Positions 1 through 10,273 of a stretch of DNA of 64,000 nt are shown here, one piece after another. A program made the translations under genes and the position numbers. Each line of letters starts with the position of its first letter. Positions within the stretch are counted from its first letter, which is position 1. Where the stretch lies: the NCBI RefSeq assembly GCF_012277275.1, contig NZ_CP051155.1:3385784-3449783 (forward strand), in the 5' to 3' direction. The DNA comes from Gephyromycinifex aptenodytis (GTDB lineage Bacteria; Actinomycetota; Actinomycetes; Actinomycetales; Dermatophilaceae). The notes beneath the pieces are model-generated. The model did no database searches, was not told the origin of the DNA, and was given only the letters and a program-made list of their open reading frames with translations.

Positions 1-915
1 ATTGAGCGTCCCGACGCCGGACCCAAGCCGTTCCGGGACTCTCACCAGCACACCGACCAACGGCTGACCACGGCCGGCATCGTGGCCACCTCAAGCAACG
101 TCGGCACCATCACCATCGGCGAGAAGCTTCCGCCGGCCACCCTGGAGCGCTACTACCGCGCCTTCGGTCTGGGCGAGGTCTCCGCTGTCGGGTTCCCCGG
201 CGAATCTGCCGGGATGCTCAAGCCGGCCAACGAATGGGACGGACGGACCCGCTACACCGTGCTGTTCGGTCAGGGCCTCGGCGTCTCCGCAGTGCAGGCC
301 GCCGGGGTGTTCCAAACCATCGCCAACAATGGGCTGCGGGTCCCGGCCAGCATTGTCGAGGGCACCATCAGCCCCGACGGCACGGCGACGCCGGCCACCC
401 CGCCCACCGGAATCCAGGTCCTGCCGCAACAGGCAGCCGCTGAGATGAACACGATGCTGCGCTCGGTCGTCACTGACGCGGGAACCGCCCACCTCGCCGA
501 GATCCCCGGAGTTGCGGTGGCCGGTAAAACAGGGACCTCCGAGAACATCGGCGTCACCGCGCCCAAGGGGCACCAGCCGTACACCTCCTCCTTCATCGGT
601 TACGCCCCGGCCAACGCGCCGCAGTTCATCGTGGCGGTGGTGTTGAAGGAGCCAGGTGAGGACCATTCCATCTACGGTGGCGCTCTGGCCGGGCCGGTCT
701 TCCGGGACGTCATGTCTTATGCGCTCAAAGCCTCGGGCGTGAAACCGGTTCCGCCCACCACCGAGCGGTACCCGCTCACCGAAGAAGAGTTGCGTGAGGG
801 TGTCAAGACCGAGCCCACCGACGGCGTGACCCCCGCTCCGAACGGTGTGACCTTGCCCCCCATTGCTGTCTCGTCTCAGCCAACCGGGGCGGCCCCGTCG
901 CCCTCCTCGCGATAG
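1..915 (+). CDS. ftsI: Septal peptidoglycan transpeptidase FtsI/PBP2-type, 3' part (5' truncated by window edge)
   Basis: C-terminal part of a class B penicillin-binding protein, the transpeptidase that cross-links septal peptidoglycan together with FtsW. The frame is open from base 1, so the start, the membrane anchor and the SxxK serine lie outside the window; the GTG at 82 is an internal valine codon. The SxN motif (SSN) is at bases 91-99 and the KTG triad (in GKTGTSEN) at 526-534, both in the expected order. The last 60 or so residues form a Pro/Thr/Ser-rich tail after the transpeptidase fold, common in actinobacterial FtsI. The murE start follows 10 nt after the stop. Identification as FtsI rather than another class B PBP rests on its position directly before murE. 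Confidence 0.93.
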   Translation: MERPDAGPKPFRDSHQHTDQRLTTAGIVATSSNVGTITIGEKLPPATLERYYRAFGLGEVSAVGFPGESAGMLKPANEWDGRTRYTVLFGQGLGVSAVQAAGVFQTIANNGLRVPASIVEGTISPDGTATPATPPTGIQVLPQQAAAEMNTMLRSVVTDAGTAHLAEIPGVAVAGKTGTSENIGVTAPKGHQPYTSSFIGYAPANAPQFIVAVVLKEPGEDHSIYGGALAGPVFRDVMSYALKASGVKPVPPTTERYPLTEEELREGVKTEPTDGVTPAPNGVTLPPIAVSSQPTGAAPSPSSR

Positions 916-925
916 CGTCCAGGGG
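913..925 (+). promoter_or_regulatory. Candidate internal leaderless promoter for murE
   Basis: The hexamer TAGCGT (913-918, fits TANNNT) overlaps the ftsI stop and ends 7 nt before the murE ATG at 926, the spacing of a leaderless transcript. No convincing -35 box is visible. It could add a second promoter inside the cell-wall cluster. Confidence 0.3.
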
Positions 926-2461
926 ATGAGTACGCACCTGCGCCCCAGCGCCGTTCCCGGTATCACCCTGCGCGGTCTACACGCGACCCTGGCAGGGGTC
1001 CCCCTGCCCGCCGGCGACCTTGAGGTCCCGATAACCGGAGTCACTCTCGACAGCCGAAGTGTGTTGCCTGGTGATCTGTACGCGGCGCTACCCGGGGCTC
1101 GAGCCCACGGGGCCTCCTTTGCCGCTTCGGCAGTGCAGGCAGGGGCGGTGGCGGTGCTGACGGACGAGCGCGGTCGGGAGCTCGCCGACGTACAGGTGCC
1201 CGTTCTGGTGGTACCAGACCCGCGCGCGTGCCTGGGCGAGTTGGCTGCCACGATCTACGGGCAGCCGGGCCGCAAACTGCGCACGGTCGGGATCACCGGC
1301 ACCAACGGCAAGACGACGACCGCCTACATCCTGGACGCTGCGCTGCGCGCCGCCAGCCATGTCACGGGGTTGATCGGGACGATCGAGACCCGGGTCGCCA
1401 CCGAGCGGGTTCGCAGTGTGCGCACCACCCCGGAGAGCCCTGACCTGCACGCTCTGCTGGCCCTGATGGTCGAGCGCAAGGTCGACGTCGCCACGATGGA
1501 GGTCAGTAGTCATGCGCTGGCTCTGCACCGGGTCGACGGCCTGATCTTCGATGTGGCGCTGTTCACCAACCTGTCCCAGGACCACCTGGACTTCCATCAC
1601 ACGATGCAGGAGTACTTCGAAGCCAAGGCCGGACTGTTCACTGCGCACCGCTGCCGGCAAGGGATCATCTGCGTAGACGACGACTGGGGCCAGCGGCTCG
1701 CGGAGATCGCCTCGGTTCCGGTGAGCACCGTGAGCAGTGATCCGGCGCGCGCTGCCGACTGGCATCTGCTGGCCGAACCCGGCCAATCGGAGTTCGTGCT
1801 GCGCGCCGAGAGCGGCGAGGCGTTGAGCCTGCGCAGCGCGCTGCCGGGCGACTTCAACCGGATGAACACCGCTCTGGCCGCGCTGGCATTGCGTGTCGCA
1901 GGAATGAGCGACGAGGCCATCGTGGCGGCGATTCACGCAGGCGTCACGGTTCCCGGTCGGGCCGAGCGGGTCGATCTCGGCCCGGGCGCGCCGCAGGCCG
2001 TCATCGACTTCGCGCACACCCCCGAAGCTGTCGCCAACGTCTTGGCGGCGCTGCGTGCCCAAATGCAGGGTCCCCTGGTCGCAGTCCTCGGCGCCGGCGG
2101 AGACCGCGACGCCGGGAAGCGCGAAATGATGGGCGCCCGGGCCGCTCAGGTCGCCGATGAAGTCGTCGTCACCGATGACAACCCGCGCGAGGAAGACCCC
2201 GAACTCATCCGGGCAGCGGTGCTGCGCGGAGCGTTGGGCTGCGCCGAGGAGCCGGCGCGCTGTCACCAGGTCGCGGGCCGAGAGGCTGCCATCGAGTACG
2301 CGCTGCGCCTGGCCGGCCCGAACGGATTGGTCGCGGTGCTCGGCAAGGGGCACGAAGACGGCCAAGAGATCCACGGTGTGGTCCATCCCTATAATGACCG
2401 CGATGCGCTCACGCAGGCGTGGGCTCGTTGCCGCCGCACGCCTGAAAGGCCCATCTCATGA
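926..2461 (+). CDS. murE: UDP-N-acetylmuramoyl-tripeptide synthetase MurE (meso-DAP type)
   Basis: Cytoplasmic Mur ligase that adds the third amino acid to UDP-MurNAc-L-Ala-D-Glu, using ATP. 511 aa from ATG 926; the open frame extends upstream to 863, but that part lies inside ftsI and lacks family similarity. The ATP-binding P-loop GTNGKTT is at residues 125-131. The DNPR motif at residues 418-421 is the known signature of enzymes that add meso-diaminopimelate rather than L-lysine, so the wall is predicted to contain meso-DAP. The stop overlaps the murF start by 4 nt (ATGA), pointing to translational coupling. Confidence 0.96.
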   Translation: MSTHLRPSAVPGITLRGLHATLAGVPLPAGDLEVPITGVTLDSRSVLPGDLYAALPGARAHGASFAASAVQAGAVAVLTDERGRELADVQVPVLVVPDPRACLGELAATIYGQPGRKLRTVGITGTNGKTTTAYILDAALRAASHVTGLIGTIETRVATERVRSVRTTPESPDLHALLALMVERKVDVATMEVSSHALALHRVDGLIFDVALFTNLSQDHLDFHHTMQEYFEAKAGLFTAHRCRQGIICVDDDWGQRLAEIASVPVSTVSSDPARAADWHLLAEPGQSEFVLRAESGEALSLRSALPGDFNRMNTALAALALRVAGMSDEAIVAAIHAGVTVPGRAERVDLGPGAPQAVIDFAHTPEAVANVLAALRAQMQGPLVAVLGAGGDRDAGKREMMGARAAQVADEVVVTDDNPREEDPELIRAAVLRGALGCAEEPARCHQVAGREAAIEYALRLAGPNGLVAVLGKGHEDGQEIHGVVHPYNDRDALTQAWARCRRTPERPIS

Positions 2462-3852
2462 TTCCGCTGTCCCTTGGCCGCATCGCGCAGATCACCGGCG
2501 GCGAACTGCACGGTGACCCCCAGGTATGCATCGACGGGCCGGTTGTCACCGATTCGCGCGCCGCGCAGCCCGGTTCGCTGTATGTGGCCCGCGTCGGAGA
2601 ACACGCAGACGGTCACGAGTACGTTCCCGGCGCTGCGGCGGCCGGGGCGGTGGCCGCGCTGAGCACCCGCGTCGTCGAGGCGCTGCCCTGCGTGGTGGTG
2701 CCCGACGTGCAGGCAGCGTTCGCGGCCCTGGCCAGCGCCGTCATCGAGCAGGTTGAGGACCTCGTCGTCATCGGGATCACCGGGTCCTCGGGGAAGACCA
2801 CCACCAAGGACCTGTTGGCCGGGGTGTTGAGCACGCTCGGGGAAACCGTGGCCAACGAAGGCTCCCTGAACTCCGAGGTGGGGGTGCCGCTTACGGTTAC
2901 CCGCATCACCCCTACGACGCGCTATCTGATCGTCGAGATGGGTGCCCGGGGGATCGGGCACATCGACTACCTGGCCAAGATGACCAGTCCGCACATTGGC
3001 ATCGTGCTTAACGTCGGCAGCGCCCACCTGGGGGAGTTCGGCTCCCGCGAGGCCATCGCCCGCGCCAAGGGCGAACTGGTCGAGGCGCTTCCGGCGGACG
3101 GGTTGGCCATCCTGCAGGCTGACGACCCGCTGGTAGCGGGAATGGCTGAGCGCACCACAGCCCAGGTGTGCACGGTCGGGCGCCTCGGAGGCCAGCTGCA
3201 GGCGCTCAAGGTCGAGGTCGGCCCCAGCGGCGCCGCGTCGTTCACGCTGGCCGCCGGTGAGCAGCGCGAACGCGTCACGCTGGAGTTGCTGGGGGAGCAC
3301 CAGGTCGACAATGCGCTCGCGGTGGCTGCCTGCGCACTGCACCTGGGGATGAGCCTGCCGCAGCTCGCGGCCGCGCTGGCTCAGGCCCGCCCGGTGAGCA
3401 GATGGCGGATGGAACGCCACGACCGGGCCGACGGCGTGGTCGTCATCAACGACGCCTACAACGCCAACCCCGAATCGATGGCGGCTGCGCTGCGCACCCT
3501 GAAGAGGATGGCGGAAGGCAAGCGGACCTGGGCCGTACTCGGCACGATGCTGGAACTGGGGCCGACCTCGGATGAGGAGCACCGCCAGATCGGTGAGATG
3601 ACCGCTGACCTGGGCATCGATGAGGTGCTCGCGGTGGGCCAGGGGGCCGCGGCGATCGCTGAAGGCGTCAGGATCGCCGGACAACGCCGTAGCGTGCGAA
3701 CACACGCGCAGTGGGTCTCAGATATCGACGCGGCCCAGCGCGTGCTCGATGAAAACCTGCGAAAGGGTGACGTAGTCGTGCTCAAGTCGAGTCGGGACGC
3801 CGGTCTGCGCCAATTGGGCGACCGCTTGGTCGGTCAGGAGACTCTGGCATGA
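2458..3852 (+). CDS. murF: UDP-MurNAc-tripeptide--D-Ala-D-Ala ligase MurF
   Basis: Adds D-Ala-D-Ala to the UDP-MurNAc-tripeptide made by MurE and so completes the cytoplasmic pentapeptide precursor. 464 aa. The P-loop GSSGKTT is at residues 109-115 and the MurF-type NDAYNANP motif follows in the central domain, with the usual three-domain Mur ligase length. It starts on an ATG that overlaps the murE stop by 4 nt and ends in a 4-nt overlap with mraY. Confidence 0.96.
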   Translation: MIPLSLGRIAQITGGELHGDPQVCIDGPVVTDSRAAQPGSLYVARVGEHADGHEYVPGAAAAGAVAALSTRVVEALPCVVVPDVQAAFAALASAVIEQVEDLVVIGITGSSGKTTTKDLLAGVLSTLGETVANEGSLNSEVGVPLTVTRITPTTRYLIVEMGARGIGHIDYLAKMTSPHIGIVLNVGSAHLGEFGSREAIARAKGELVEALPADGLAILQADDPLVAGMAERTTAQVCTVGRLGGQLQALKVEVGPSGAASFTLAAGEQRERVTLELLGEHQVDNALAVAACALHLGMSLPQLAAALAQARPVSRWRMERHDRADGVVVINDAYNANPESMAAALRTLKRMAEGKRTWAVLGTMLELGPTSDEEHRQIGEMTADLGIDEVLAVGQGAAAIAEGVRIAGQRRSVRTHAQWVSDIDAAQRVLDENLRKGDVVVLKSSRDAGLRQLGDRLVGQETLA

Positions 3853-4940
3853 GAGCAGTTCTGGTCGCCTCCTTCATCTCATTGATCGTGGCACTGTTCG
3901 GCACCCCGCTCTACATCAAGTTCCTTGTGCGTCGCGGGTACGGGCAGTTCATCCGCGACGACGGACCCACCACGCACCACACCAAGCGCGGCACCCCGAC
4001 GATGGGCGGCGCCGTCATCATCGCCGCGACGCTCCTGGGCTACTTCCTGGCCCATTTCGTCACGGTGACCCCGGTCTCGCCCAGCGCGCTGCTGGTCATC
4101 TTCCTCATGTGCGGGTTGGGGCTGGTGGGTTGGGGCGATGACTTCATCAAGATCACCAAGGCCCGCAGCCTGGGATTGCGATCCTGGCAGAAGTTGGCAG
4201 GCCAGCTGCTCATCGGCACGATCTTCGCCGTGCTGGCCTTGCAGTTCCCCTCACCCAGCGGTGACCGACCGGCCTCGATGGCGATCTCCTTCGTGCGTGA
4301 CACCTCCCTGGATTTCGGCCTGCTCGGACCGATCCTGGGCACGATCGTGTTCGTGCTGTGGATCAACCTGATGATCGCGGGCACGAGTAACGGCGTGAAC
4401 CTCACCGACGGTCTGGACGGTCTGGCCACGGGCGCCAGCGTGGCCGTCAGCGCCGCCTACATTCTCATCGGCATCTGGCAGTTCCAACAGGGCTGCAGCT
4501 CTCCGGGGCGCATCGTCGGGCAGTGCTACACCACCCCGCACGCGCACGACCTGGCGATCTTCGCGGCGGCGCTGATGGGGGCATGCGTGGGGTTCCTGTG
4601 GTGGAACGCTTCCCCGGCCAAGATCTTCATGGGTGACACGGGTTCGCTCGCGCTCGGTGGTGCGCTGGCCGGTTTGGCCATCACCACCCGCACTCAGCTG
4701 CTCATCGTCATCCTTGGTGGGCTGTTCGTGATCATCACCATGTCGGTGATCATCCAGGTCGCCTCCTTCAAGATGACTGGGAAACGGGTCTTCCGGATGG
4801 CTCCGCTTCAGCACCACTTCGAGCTCAAGGGCTGGAACGAGGTGACCATCGTCATTCGGTTCTGGATCATCGCCGGCGGCTGCGTAGGCGTCGGACTGGC
4901 GTTGTTCTACGCCGAGTCGATGGTCGGAGGTGCGTTATGA
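3849..4940 (+). CDS. mraY: Phospho-N-acetylmuramoyl-pentapeptide transferase MraY
   Basis: Integral membrane enzyme that transfers phospho-MurNAc-pentapeptide to undecaprenyl phosphate, forming lipid I. 363 aa with about ten hydrophobic segments. The family motif [10 protein letters not shown] is at residues 184-193, and [10 protein letters not shown], part of the Mg-binding site, at 262-271. The C-terminal cytoplasmic loop contains PLQHHFE, typical of the family. It overlaps murF and murD by 4 nt each. Confidence 0.97.
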   Translation: MRAVLVASFISLIVALFGTPLYIKFLVRRGYGQFIRDDGPTTHHTKRGTPTMGGAVIIAATLLGYFLAHFVTVTPVSPSALLVIFLMCGLGLVGWGDDFIKITKARSLGLRSWQKLAGQLLIGTIFAVLALQFPSPSGDRPASMAISFVRDTSLDFGLLGPILGTIVFVLWINLMIAGTSNGVNLTDGLDGLATGASVAVSAAYILIGIWQFQQGCSSPGRIVGQCYTTPHAHDLAIFAAALMGACVGFLWWNASPAKIFMGDTGSLALGGALAGLAITTRTQLLIVILGGLFVIITMSVIIQVASFKMTGKRVFRMAPLQHHFELKGWNEVTIVIRFWIIAGGCVGVGLALFYAESMVGGAL

Positions 4941-6451
4941 CCTACGTCGAGTGTGGCGGCGATCCACGCCCCGGCTTGGACCACGCCGAGGGTGACTGGG
5001 CGGGGCTGCGCGTGCTGGTGGCGGGTTTGGGTGTCAGTGGGTTCGCGGCCGCCGATGCGCTGCTGGAACGCAACGCCGTGGTCCGCGCGGTGGACTCCGG
5101 AACCGGTGGCAACCTGGCTGAGCGCACTCGTCTGCTGGAAATCCTCGGCGCCGAACTCGTGCTGGGCCAGAACGCGGCGGCGGCGCTGGCCGAGCCGGAG
5201 CGCCTCCTGGAGGGCATCGAGCTCGTTGTCACCTCACCCGGATGGCGCCCGAACACGCAGCTGTTCATCGAGGCCGACGCCCGGGGGATCCCGGTCTGGG
5301 GCGAGGTGGAACTGGCTTGGCGGATGCGTCCGCGTGAGGGCGCCGCGCCGTGGCTGACGGTCACTGGCACCAACGGCAAGACCACGACGGTGCAGATGTT
5401 GGCCACGATGCTGCAGCAGGCTGGCCTGCGGGCCACCAGTGCAGGCAACGTCGGCACACCGATCATGGAGGTCATCCTCGACCCCACCCCCTATGACGTC
5501 GTCGCCGTGGAGTTGAGCAGCTTCCAGTTGCATTGGCAGCGCTCGGTCTCGCCGCTGGCCTCGGTGTGCCTCAACGTCGCCCCCGACCATGTGGACTGGC
5601 ACGGCTCGATGCAGGCTTACCGAGACGCCAAGGGGCGGGTGTATGAGAACACCCAGGTCGCCTGCGTCTACAACGTGCAGGACCCGATCACCGAAGAACT
5701 CGTTCGTGAAGCCGACGTGCAGGAGGGTTGCCGCGCCGTCGGTTTCACCTCCGGCCCGCCGGGGCTGTCGATGCTCGGCATCGTGGACGGCGTCCTGGCC
5801 GACCGGGCCTTCATCGAGGGCCGGCGCACCAGCGCCGCCGAGCTTGGCGAAGTCGCCGATCTGCAGCGCGGCTCCACCCCGGTCGCCGATCATGTCGTCG
5901 CGAACGCGTTGGCCGCCGCGGCGCTGGCGCGGGCGGCCGGAATCAGCCAGCTCGCCGTTCGGGAGGGGTTGCGCGCCTTCACCCCGGAGGCGCACCGGAT
6001 CGCCGAGGTCGCCTGCATCGACGGCGTCACCTGGGTCGATGACTCCAAAGCCACCAACCCGCACGCGGCTGCCGCTTCGCTGGCCGCCTTCGACTCGGTC
6101 GTGTGGATCGCCGGCGGTCTGCTCAAGGGCGCTGAGGTGGACGAACTCGTCGCGCAACATGCAGGACGGCTGCGGGGGGTCGTGCTGTTGGGCGCCGATC
6201 GCGAGCGGCTCGCGCAAGCCCTGGCCCGACACGCCCCTGATGTACCGGTGGTGGATGTAGCCGCGACCGACACTGAAGCGATGGGGCTCGTCGTTGCTGA
6301 GGCGGCGCGCCTGGCCCAGCCGGGCGACGTCGTTCTGCTCGCGCCGGCAGCGGCCTCCATGGACATGTTCGACAACTACGAGGCTCGGGGGAACGCCTTC
6401 GCCACTGCGGTGCGGGCTCGCCCTGACGCCGGGGAGGCAACCTCGCCGTGA
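4937..6451 (+). CDS. murD: UDP-N-acetylmuramoyl-L-alanine--D-glutamate ligase MurD
   Basis: ATP-dependent ligase that adds D-glutamate to UDP-MurNAc-L-Ala in the cytoplasm. 504 aa from an ATG overlapping the mraY stop by 4 nt. An N-terminal Rossmann fold starts with AGLGVSG (about residues 29-35) and the P-loop GTNGKTT is at residues 144-150. The protein is somewhat longer than the roughly 440 aa of E. coli MurD, partly through an N-terminal extension before the nucleotide-binding fold, as in many actinobacteria. It ends in a GTGA overlap with ftsW. Confidence 0.96.
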   Translation: MTYVECGGDPRPGLDHAEGDWAGLRVLVAGLGVSGFAAADALLERNAVVRAVDSGTGGNLAERTRLLEILGAELVLGQNAAAALAEPERLLEGIELVVTSPGWRPNTQLFIEADARGIPVWGEVELAWRMRPREGAAPWLTVTGTNGKTTTVQMLATMLQQAGLRATSAGNVGTPIMEVILDPTPYDVVAVELSSFQLHWQRSVSPLASVCLNVAPDHVDWHGSMQAYRDAKGRVYENTQVACVYNVQDPITEELVREADVQEGCRAVGFTSGPPGLSMLGIVDGVLADRAFIEGRRTSAAELGEVADLQRGSTPVADHVVANALAAAALARAAGISQLAVREGLRAFTPEAHRIAEVACIDGVTWVDDSKATNPHAAAASLAAFDSVVWIAGGLLKGAEVDELVAQHAGRLRGVVLLGADRERLAQALARHAPDVPVVDVAATDTEAMGLVVAEAARLAQPGDVVLLAPAAASMDMFDNYEARGNAFATAVRARPDAGEATSP

Positions 6452-7725
6452 CAGCGCAGACCCCCGCCGCCGCGCGCACGGGCAACCGTGACAGACGCAT
6501 CACGAGCCAGGCGGCAGGCCGCCCACCAGAGCAGCACCCGTTCTGGGAGCGGCTGGAGTCGCCGTTGTCGACGTACTACCTGTTGCTGGCGACCGTGGCG
6601 ATCCTGCTGGTGATCGGCCTGGTCATGGTGCTGTCGGCGTCCAGCATCACCTCCCTTCGCCAAGATCAGTCCTCGTACACGGTGTTCATCAAGCAGGCAC
6701 AGTTCGCCGTTCTGGGCTTGATCGGGGCCGGGATCGCCAGCCGGTTCAGTGTCGCCACCTGGAAGCGCCTGGCGGTGCCAGTGCTGCTGGTCGCGATCAG
6801 CCTGCAACTCCTGGTCTTCACGCCCCTGGGGGTCGAAGTCGGTGGTAACCGGAACTGGCTCGTCCTGGGGGGTTTTCGCCTGCAACCCTCCGAACTGGGC
6901 AAGGTGGCGTTGATCCTGTACGGCGCCTCCATCCTCAGCGCGAAACGCAAATACCTGCACCGGTGGAGTCACGCAATCGTTCCGCTGCTGCTCCCGGTCG
7001 GAGCGGTGGTCGTGGGTTTGGTGCTGCTGGGGCGGGATCTGGGAACGGGTCTGGTGCTGCTTGCCATCCTTACCGGCATCATGTGGGCGGCCGGGATCTC
7101 GTGGCGGTTGTTCGCGCTGGCCGGCGCCGCCTTCTGCGCCCTGGCGGTCGGACTGGTCTATTTCAGCGGCAACCGAATGGAGCGGATCAATCAATGGTTG
7201 AGCTGCACCGACGTCCAGCAGTGCTGGCAGAGCAGACACGGCCAGTTCGCGCTGGCTGACGGTGGCCTGGGCGGGCTGGGGTTGGGCGGCAGTCGCGAGA
7301 AGTGGCTGTGGCTGCCCGAACCGCACAACGACTTCATCTTCGCCATCCTGGGTGAAGAACTGGGCCTGGGCGGGACACTGGTCGTCCTGGCGTTGTTCGC
7401 ACTGCTGGCACTGGCCTGCTACCGGGTTGTGCTGCAGACCAATGACATGTTCGTGCGCCTGGCCACCACCGGGGTCATGGTGTGGATCATCGGCCAGGCC
7501 ATGATCAACATCGGCGCGGTCATCGGGCTGCTGCCGGTCATCGGGGTGCCGTTGCCGCTGGTCTCCTACGGCGGATCCGCTCTGGTCACCACCTTGGGAG
7601 CGTTGGGCATGGTCATCTCCTTCGCCCGCGGGGAACCCGATGCCCAGCAGGCTTTGGCAGGGCGCCCCAGCGTGTGGCGCCGTTCTTTGTCCGTTCTGTC
7701 CTCCACGAAAGGCAGCCGGCGATGA
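6448..7725 (+). CDS. ftsW: Lipid II polymerase FtsW (SEDS family)
   Basis: SEDS-family membrane glycosyltransferase that polymerises lipid II at the septum and works with FtsI. 425 aa from a GTG start that overlaps the murD stop (GTGA). A charged cytoplasmic N-terminus of about 35 residues precedes around ten hydrophobic segments. The SEDS signature PLVSYGGS is at residues 370-377, and an extracytoplasmic Asn/Asp-containing loop (NRMERINQW...) is present. The position between murD and murG identifies it as FtsW rather than RodA. Confidence 0.95.
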   Translation: MTAQTPAAARTGNRDRRITSQAAGRPPEQHPFWERLESPLSTYYLLLATVAILLVIGLVMVLSASSITSLRQDQSSYTVFIKQAQFAVLGLIGAGIASRFSVATWKRLAVPVLLVAISLQLLVFTPLGVEVGGNRNWLVLGGFRLQPSELGKVALILYGASILSAKRKYLHRWSHAIVPLLLPVGAVVVGLVLLGRDLGTGLVLLAILTGIMWAAGISWRLFALAGAAFCALAVGLVYFSGNRMERINQWLSCTDVQQCWQSRHGQFALADGGLGGLGLGGSREKWLWLPEPHNDFIFAILGEELGLGGTLVVLALFALLALACYRVVLQTNDMFVRLATTGVMVWIIGQAMINIGAVIGLLPVIGVPLPLVSYGGSALVTTLGALGMVISFARGEPDAQQALAGRPSVWRRSLSVLSSTKGSRR

Positions 7726-8843
7726 GTCCCACTGCTCGCCCACATTCTGGTCCCTCGTCGGTGCTGCTCGCCGGGGGAGGCTCAGCCGGTCACGTCTCCC
7801 CGTTGCTTGCTCTGGCCGACTGCTTGCGCCGGCGTGACCCGAACGTGGGGATCACAGCGCTGGGGACTCAGGCGGGCCTGGAGAGCCGTCTGGTGCCTGC
7901 GCGCGGTTATGAACTGCGGACGGTACCCAAAGTGGCCTTCCCGCGCCGGGTCTCCCGCGACGCGGCGATGCTGCCCAAGCGGTTGGCCAGCGCGGTTGCC
8001 GCAGCTGATCGGGCCATCGTCGACTGTGGCGCCCAGGTCGTCGTGGGTTTCGGCGGTTACGTGGCTACACCCGCCTACCTGGCCGCGCGCCGGCGGGGGA
8101 TCCCGATCGTGGTCCACGAGCAGAACGCTCGCCCGGGCTTGGCGAACAAGCTCGGTGCCCGGTTGACCCCCTACGTGGGTACCACCTTCCCGTCGACGCA
8201 GTTGCCGCACGGGCGAGTGGTCGGTATGCCGCTGCGGCGAGAGATCACCACCCTGGACCGGGTGGCAATGCGAGAGCAGGCTTGCGCGCACTTCGGCCTC
8301 GACCCGGCCCGCACCACGCTGCTGGTCACCGGTGGGTCGCTGGGGGCGCAACGGCTCAACGTCGCCTTTTCCCAGGCTGCTTCCCGGCTGACTGACGCCG
8401 GCCTGCAGGTGCTGCACCTGACCGGGCGCGGCAAGGATGTCGTGGTCGCCCAGGACGCCAAGGGCTATGTCACCCGCGAGTACGCCGACCAGATGGAGCT
8501 GGCCTACGCCGCCTGCGACCTGGTGGTGGCCCGCTCCGGGGCCAACACGGTCTGTGAACTCACCGCTGTCGGGTTACCTGCGATCTACGTGCCGCTGCCC
8601 ATCGGCAACGGTGAGCAGCGCGTCAACGCCGCCGACGTCATCAGCGCCGGGGGCGGAATCCTCGTTGAGGACTCCGAGGTCACCCCGGAATGGGCTGCCA
8701 GCACGGTGCTGGGCCTGGCCACCGACACTCCCCGACTGGAGTCGATGGCTGCGGCCGCCGCGAGCATCGGCGAGCGGGAGGCCGACGAGCGGCTGGCCGA
8801 CCTCGTCACGCAGGCCTACGCCGGCGCTCAGGGTGTTCGATGA
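7722..8843 (+). CDS. murG: UDP-N-acetylglucosamine transferase MurG
   Basis: Membrane-associated GT-B glycosyltransferase that adds GlcNAc to lipid I, making lipid II. 373 aa from ATG 7722, which overlaps the ftsW stop by 4 nt; the open frame upstream of it lies inside ftsW and was excluded. The glycine-rich loop GGGSAGH is at residues 18-24 and the second, GGSLGAQ, at 204-210, matching the acceptor and UDP-GlcNAc domains. The C-terminal half has ARSGANTVCE, the usual MurG sugar-nucleotide motif. It ends in an ATGA overlap with murC. Confidence 0.96.
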   Translation: MSPTARPHSGPSSVLLAGGGSAGHVSPLLALADCLRRRDPNVGITALGTQAGLESRLVPARGYELRTVPKVAFPRRVSRDAAMLPKRLASAVAAADRAIVDCGAQVVVGFGGYVATPAYLAARRRGIPIVVHEQNARPGLANKLGARLTPYVGTTFPSTQLPHGRVVGMPLRREITTLDRVAMREQACAHFGLDPARTTLLVTGGSLGAQRLNVAFSQAASRLTDAGLQVLHLTGRGKDVVVAQDAKGYVTREYADQMELAYAACDLVVARSGANTVCELTAVGLPAIYVPLPIGNGEQRVNAADVISAGGGILVEDSEVTPEWAASTVLGLATDTPRLESMAAAAASIGEREADERLADLVTQAYAGAQGVR

Positions 8844-10273
8844 AAGGCGCTCGTTTCGAGGTCACCGGACCGGTGATCCCGCTGCGCGACCTCGGCGCGG
8901 TGCACGTGCTGGCGATCGGCGGCGCCGGTATGTCGGCGCTGGCCCGGTTGTTCCTGGACGCCGGAGTGCAGGTCTCGGGGTCGGACGCGAACGATTCACC
9001 GCTGCTGCACGCTCTGGCCCAGCGCGGAGCCACGGTTCACGTCGGGCACGACCCGGCCTACCTGCAGGGTGCCGACACCGTCGTCGTCTCCTCAGCGATC
9101 CGAGAGGACAACCCCGAACTGATGGCGGCGCGCGCCGCCGGTCTGCGGATCCTGCACCGCTCGCAGGCGCTGGCGAGCCTGATGCAAGCCCGCACCCGGG
9201 TCGCGGTCGCCGGCGCCAACGGCAAGACAACGACAACCTCCATGCTCACGGTGGCGCTCATCGAGGCTGGGGCTGATCCTTCTTTCGCCATCGGCGGGGA
9301 GTTGGCCGAGCTCGGGGTCAACGCGCGTCTGGGCGCGGGGGAGCCGTTCGTCGTGGAGGCGGATGAGAGCGACGGCAGCTTCCTGGCCTACCGCCCGCAG
9401 GTGGCCATTGTCACCAATGTGCAGCCCGACCATCTCGACTTCTACGGGACCTTCGCAGCAGTGCAGGCTGCCTACGGGCAGTTTGTCGCGAGTATCCCGG
9501 CCGGTGGGCTGCTCGTGGCCTGCGCCGACGATTCGGGGTCCGCCGCGTTGGCCGAGTCCGCCCGCAGAGCGGGCACCCGCGTCGTCACCTACGGGCGCGC
9601 CGCCGGTGCCGATCTTGTGGTGGGTCCGGCCAGCTTCAGCGGATTGTCCGGTAGCGCGTCCCTGACGCGGGCCGGTGCGCCGGCTCGAGAACTGAGTGTC
9701 TCGCTGCCGGGCGAGCACAACCTGCTCAACGGGGCTGCCGCCTTCCTCGCCGCCACCGACGGGCTCGGGTTGGACGCGGACGCGGTATTGCAGGGGATCG
9801 CCGCTTACAGCGGAACCCGACGCCGTTTCGAGCCCAAGGGGGAAGTGGCTGGGGTGCGGGTCGTGGACGACTACGCGCACAACCCGGCTAAAGTCGCCGC
9901 CGTGGTCAGCGCGGGAGGCCATGTCGCGGCCCCGGGCCGCCTCGTGGTGTGTTTCCAACCGCACCTGTACAGCCGCACCAGGGATTTTGCTGCGGAGTTC
10001 GGAGCTGCACTGCGCGGAGCCGACGTGGTCGTGGTACTGGACATCTACGGCGCCCGCGAGGACCCCGTCCCCGGGGTGAGCTCGCACCTGATCTCCCAGG
10101 CGGCTCGCGAGGCGGGCGTACCGGAGGTCCATGACGTCGTGGGTCTGGGGCAGGCCGCGACACGCCTGGCAGAGCTGGCGCGCCAGGGCGATCTGGTCCT
10201 GACGGTGGGGGCTGGGGACGTCACCAGGGTCGGTCCGGAGCTTCTGTCGCGGTTGGCGCAGGCGCACGGATGA
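8840..10273 (+). CDS. murC: UDP-N-acetylmuramate--L-alanine ligase MurC
   Basis: First of the Mur amino acid ligases; it joins L-alanine to UDP-MurNAc with ATP in the cytoplasm. 477 aa from ATG 8840, overlapping murG by 4 nt; upstream in-frame codons belong to murG in another frame. The N-terminal Rossmann motif IGGAGM is at residues 26-31 and the P-loop GANGKTT at 125-131. The central domain contains EADESDGSF and the C-terminal domain DDYAHNP, both typical of MurC. It overlaps ftsQ by 4 nt. Confidence 0.96.
   Translation: MKGARFEVTGPVIPLRDLGAVHVLAIGGAGMSALARLFLDAGVQVSGSDANDSPLLHALAQRGATVHVGHDPAYLQGADTVVVSSAIREDNPELMAARAAGLRILHRSQALASLMQARTRVAVAGANGKTTTTSMLTVALIEAGADPSFAIGGELAELGVNARLGAGEPFVVEADESDGSFLAYRPQVAIVTNVQPDHLDFYGTFAAVQAAYGQFVASIPAGGLLVACADDSGSAALAESARRAGTRVVTYGRAAGADLVVGPASFSGLSGSASLTRAGAPARELSVSLPGEHNLLNGAAAFLAATDGLGLDADAVLQGIAAYSGTRRRFEPKGEVAGVRVVDDYAHNPAKVAAVVSAGGHVAAPGRLVVCFQPHLYSRTRDFAAEFGAALRGADVVVVLDIYGAREDPVPGVSSHLISQAAREAGVPEVHDVVGLGQAATRLAELARQGDLVLTVGAGDVTRVGPELLSRLAQAHG

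Noticed and set aside
2389..3705. Antisense frame of 438 aa opposite murF, and similar ones opposite dnaE, hisD, pheT and argH
   Set aside because: All are mirror frames of well-supported genes with Arg/His/Gln-rich products and no recognisable domain.
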